A DNA stretch of 10,658 nt, taken from positions 1-10,658 of the forward strand of contig JAWWBN010000126.1 of NCBI GenBank assembly GCA_033720955.1, read 5' to 3'. The stretch's first letter is position 1; each line of letters begins with the position of its first letter. The DNA comes from JAWWBN01 sp033720955. GTDB lineage: Bacteria > Acidobacteriota > Thermoanaerobaculia > Multivoradales > JAHEKO01. A program made the translations under genes and the position numbers. The notes beneath the pieces were generated by a model that saw nothing but the letters and a program-made list of their open reading frames with translations, was not told where the DNA came from and ran no database searches. Positions 8,033-10,658 of the stretch are shown here, piece after piece.

Positions 8033-10658
8033 TCAGGTGGCCAGCGGCTCGGCGCCCACCGGGCCCGAGCCCTCCTCGCGCCGCTCCGCGGTCTTCGCGC
8101 CGGTCAGCGCGGCCTTCAGGCGATCCACCAGGGAATAGATCACCGGGATCACGAAGAGGGTCAGCAGGGTCGAGACCACCAGCCCGCTGATCACCGCGAT
8201 CGCCATGGGGGTGCGAAGCTCGGCCCCGTCGCCCAGCCCCAGCGCCATCGGCAGGAGGCCCAGGGTGGTCGTGGCGGTGGTCATGAGGATCGGCCGCAGA
8301 CGGACCTGGCCACCGGTGACCACCGCCTCGTCGCGCTCCATGCCGCGACGCCTCAGGATGTTGATGTAGTCCACCAGGACGATGGCGTTGTTCACCACGA
8401 TCCCCGCCAGCATGATCATCCCCAGGAAGACCACGATGGAGAGGCTGATCCCCAGCGCCTTGAGGGTGGCCGCGGTGCCGAAGAACGCCAGCGGGATGGA
8501 GAACAGGATGACCAGCGGGTGCCAGAGCGACTCGAACTGTGCCGCCATGATCACGTAGACCAGGAAGATCGACAGACAGAGCGCCAGGATCAGGCTGCCC
8601 CGGCTGCGCTCCCACTCCTCGTTCTGCCCGGAGAGGAAGAAGGTGGTGCCCGACGGCCACTCCAGGCCGTTGAGCTGTCTCTTGATCGCCGCCACGGCGC
8701 CGCCGAGGGAGCCCTCGTCGATGTTCGCTGTCACCAGCGCGACCCGGCGGCCGTCCACGCGGCGGATCTCGCTCGGCCCCTCCGCCAGCTCCACCCGCGC
8801 CACCGCGGAGAGCGGGATGGGGCGCTCGCCGCCGGGGTTGACGATCAGCGTCTGGATGTCCTCCACGCTGCGCCGGTCGCCCTCCTCGAGCCGCACCACG
8901 ATGGGGATCCGCCGGTCCTTCAGGTTGAAGCGGGTGGCCTCGAAGCCCTGGACCTTGTCCCGCACCAGCCGGGCCACCTGGCCCGGGTTCATGCCGTAGC
9001 GCGCCAGGCGGTCGCGGTCGTAGACCACCTGCACCTCCGGGGCGCCGCGGCGCAGAGTCGTCTCGACGTCGGCCAGCTCGGGCATGCCGCCCAACCGCTC
9101 CTTCACGCGCTCCGCCTGGCGGCGCAGCTCGACCAGGTCCTCGCCGTGCACCTCCACCTCGATCGGCGACTTGAAGCTGAAGAGGACGGGCCGGGTGACC
9201 CGGGCGTCGAGGTCGGGGATGCCGGCGAAGCGCGAGCGCAGACGGTCGATCACCCTCCCCTCGATCCGCGGGTCGGCCTCCGCCAGCAGGACCTTGAAGC
9301 GCGCGGTGTGCTCTCCCTCGTCGGAGCGGTTCGAGTTGGCCGCGTCGTAGCCCACGGTCAGCAGCAGGGCTTCGATCTCCTCGATCTCCTCGAGGACCGT
9401 CCTCTCCACCGGGGCCACGACCTCTTCGGTCTCCTCCAGCGGCGTGCCCACGGGAAGGGCCACCTCGACGGTGAACTCCCCCTGGTGCACCTCGGGCAGC
9501 AGCTCGGTCTCCATGGACAGCAGCAGGGCCGCGGTGAGGACGAGGCAGGCGACCACCGCGACGATCATGGCGCCGGGGTTGCGCAGCGCCCAGCGCAGGG
9601 ATCGCGGATAGCCCTGGTGGAGCCGCTCCAGGCCGCCCTGGGTCCAGCGCACGGGGAAGTGGGTGACGCCGCGGAACAGTCGTCGCGCCACGGGACCCAC
9701 CAACCGCCGTCCGACCCAGAGCAGGAGCATGAAGAGCCCCAGCGCCAGCCTCCCGATCAGCTCGACCACCGTCCCGATGATCAGCCGCAGAGCCAGGTAG
9801 ACGAAGACGAGGGGGATCACGGCCCAGCGGCCGAGACGCCGACCGGCGCCGGCGCCCGGACGCCCCCGGAGAGCCGAGAGATCGCGTCGGAACGTCCCCC
9901 AGGAGGCGAGGCGGAGTAGCTCCAGGCGCCGCGGGGCGTCGCTCGCCAGCAGACCCAGACCGCCGCGGCTGGCCAGCATGGGAATCAGGAAGAGGGCCAC
10001 GATCAGCGACGCCAGGAGGGAGATCACCACCGCCAGACCGAGATCGCCGAACGCCTGGCCGGCGACCCCCTCGACGAAGACCATCGGGAAGAAGACCGCG
10101 ATCGTGGTCAGCGTCGACGCCACCACCGCGCCCCGCACCTCGCCGGTGCCGCGGACGGCGGCGGCCTCGAGGTCGTCGCCCTCCTCGCGGCAGCGGAAGA
10201 TCGACTCCAACACCACGATGGAGGAGTCCACCAGCATGCCGATCCCCAGCGCCAGGCCGCCCAGCGACATGATGTTGAGCGACACGCCCAGGACGTTGAG
10301 CGGCGCGAAGGTGACCAGCAGCGAGATGGGGATCGACACCGCCACGATGCCGGTGGTGCGCAGGTCCTTCAGGAAGAGGAAGAGGACCAGGACGGCCAGC
10401 AGCCCGCCCATCACCGCGGTGTTGCGCACCTCCCGGATGGAGCTCTCGATGAAGAGCGAGCGGTCGGCCACCAGGGCGAGCTCGGCCCCCTCCTCGCGCC
10501 AGGTGCGCTCCACCAGTCCGCCCGCCGCGCCTCCTCGCGCCGCCGGGCCTCGTCGAGGTCGAACTCGCCCAGCGCCTCCTTGACCCGCTTGGCCAGGGCC
10601 ACGATGTTGGCGTCGGCCTCCTTGAAGACGTCGATCTGGACGCTCTCCTTGCCGTCGG
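8033..10658 (-). CDS. RND-family efflux permease, N-terminus beyond the window, with a one-base frameshift
   Basis: This is a second RND permease, read leftward. Its first 280 or so residues, including TM1, lie past the right edge, judged by alignment to the neighbouring permease. The first visible residues DGKESVQIDVFKEADAN match the end of porter domain 1. From a GTG at 10511-10513 the second frame encodes 826 residues: TM2-TM6 at about 35-180, TM7 at about 315-332, a second porter domain, and TM8-TM12 at about 640-795. TM4 reads GMLVDSSIVVLES (92-104), with a single Asp96. TM10 reads GIVVNNAIVLVDY (704-716). The TM6-TM7 loop is about 136 residues against about 43 in the neighbour, and contains two extra hydrophobic stretches (231-269). 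The reading frame changes near 10516-10522, so the gene is either broken or mis-sequenced. The GTG is not a plausible true start because TM1 and porter 1 lie upstream. It sits in an operon with the next permease. Confidence 0.88.
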   Translation of the reverse strand, partial: RRQGERPDRRLQGGRRQHRGPGQAGQGGAGRVRPRRGPAARGGAAGGLVERTWREEGAELALVADRSLFIESSIREVRNTAVMGGLLAVLVLFLFLKDLRTTGIVAVSIPISLLVTFAPLNVLGVSLNIMSLGGLALGIGMLVDSSIVVLESIFRCREEGDDLEAAAVRGTGEVRGAVVASTLTTIAVFFPMVFVEGVAGQAFGDLGLAVVISLLASLIVALFLIPMLASRGGLGLLASDAPRRLELLRLASWGTFRRDLSALRGRPGAGAGRRLGRWAVIPLVFVYLALRLIIGTVVELIGRLALGLFMLLLWVGRRLVGPVARRLFRGVTHFPVRWTQGGLERLHQGYPRSLRWALRNPGAMIVAVVACLVLTAALLLSMETELLPEVHQGEFTVEVALPVGTPLEETEEVVAPVERTVLEEIEEIEALLLTVGYDAANSNRSDEGEHTARFKVLLAEADPRIEGRVIDRLRSRFAGIPDLDARVTRPVLFSFKSPIEVEVHGEDLVELRRQAERVKERLGGMPELADVETTLRRGAPEVQVVYDRDRLARYGMNPGQVARLVRDKVQGFEATRFNLKDRRIPIVVRLEEGDRRSVEDIQTLIVNPGGERPIPLSAVARVELAEGPSEIRRVDGRRVALVTANIDEGSLGGAVAAIKRQLNGLEWPSGTTFFLSGQNEEWERSRGSLILALCLSIFLVYVIMAAQFESLWHPLVILFSIPLAFFGTAATLKALGISLSIVVFLGMIMLAGIVVNNAIVLVDYINILRRRGMERDEAVVTGGQVRLRPILMTTATTTLGLLPMALGLGDGAELRTPMAIAVISGLVVSTLLTLFVIPVIYSLVDRLKAALTGAKTAERREEGSGPVGAEPLAT
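10516..10522 (-). other. Frameshift site in the upstream RND permease
   Basis: From the right edge the frame reads DGKESVQIDVFKEADAN and on to FDLDEARRREEARRA, then continues as DWWSAPGARRG and reaches a stop at 10411. The downstream frame picks up as GLVERTWREEGAELALVADR, which is proper RND sequence leading into TM2. Adding one G after the GCG codon at 10519-10521 joins both halves as EEARRAGLVERTW. A missing base in a short G run (C run on the plus strand) is therefore the simplest explanation. It is either an assembly or read error, or a real inactivating deletion. Confidence 0.8.

Noticed and set aside
5186..9919. A 1577-codon open frame on the plus strand, opposite the two RND permeases
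   Set aside because: It is rich in His, Gln, Asp and Arg with no recognisable domain, and it lies opposite two genes with clear RND motifs. Open antisense frames of this kind are expected when third codon positions are almost all G or C.
10500..10530. Programmed ribosomal frameshifting in the upstream RND permease
   Set aside because: No slippery heptamer, internal Shine-Dalgarno at suitable spacing or downstream pseudoknot was recognised, and RND permeases are not known for this. A base deletion is simpler.

Overview
This window is GC-rich (roughly 70% by eye), densely coding bacterial DNA. Two neighbouring RND-type efflux permeases point to a Gram-negative-type envelope. The phylum cannot be fixed from the sequence. 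An Acidobacteriota-like or similar high-GC environmental lineage is a guess from overall flavour only. No rRNA, tRNA, CRISPR array, insertion sequence or phage gene was seen.

Layout. (1) Positions 1-583, minus strand: an S4-domain RluA-family pseudouridine synthase. Its C-terminus runs off the left edge, and its N-terminal reading frame looks shifted by one base near 600. (2) Positions 584-776: a divergent intergenic region with weak promoter-like hexamers and an imperfect inverted repeat. (3) Positions 777-4804, plus strand: a two-gene unit made of an MFS transporter (777-2075) and phosphoenolpyruvate carboxylase (2072-4804), joined by an ATGA stop/start overlap. (4) Positions 4805-4864: a short convergent gap with a 10-bp perfect inverted repeat enclosing a smaller hairpin. 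(5) Positions 4865-10658, minus strand: two RND permeases in one transcription unit. The upstream gene (8033 to beyond the right edge) has a one-base frameshift near 10516-10522, and the complete downstream gene (4865-8011) follows after 21 bases.

How the genes work together. The RND pair probably belongs to an efflux operon whose adaptor (and perhaps outer-membrane factor) lies beyond the right edge. The permeases may form a mixed trimer or two separate pumps. PEP carboxylase is an anaplerotic enzyme that makes oxaloacetate from PEP and bicarbonate, and its catalytic and aspartate-inhibition residues are in place. Its coupling to an MFS carrier suggests co-expression, but the carrier's substrate cannot be read from sequence. 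The pseudouridine synthase is a separate divergent unit.

Overall these are known families. The points that merit a second look are two one-base frameshifts, an extra hydrophobic hairpin of about 93 residues in the upstream RND permease, loss of two of the classical AcrB proton-relay residues in both permeases, and the coupled MFS-ppc pair. I found no convincing evidence of an undescribed system.
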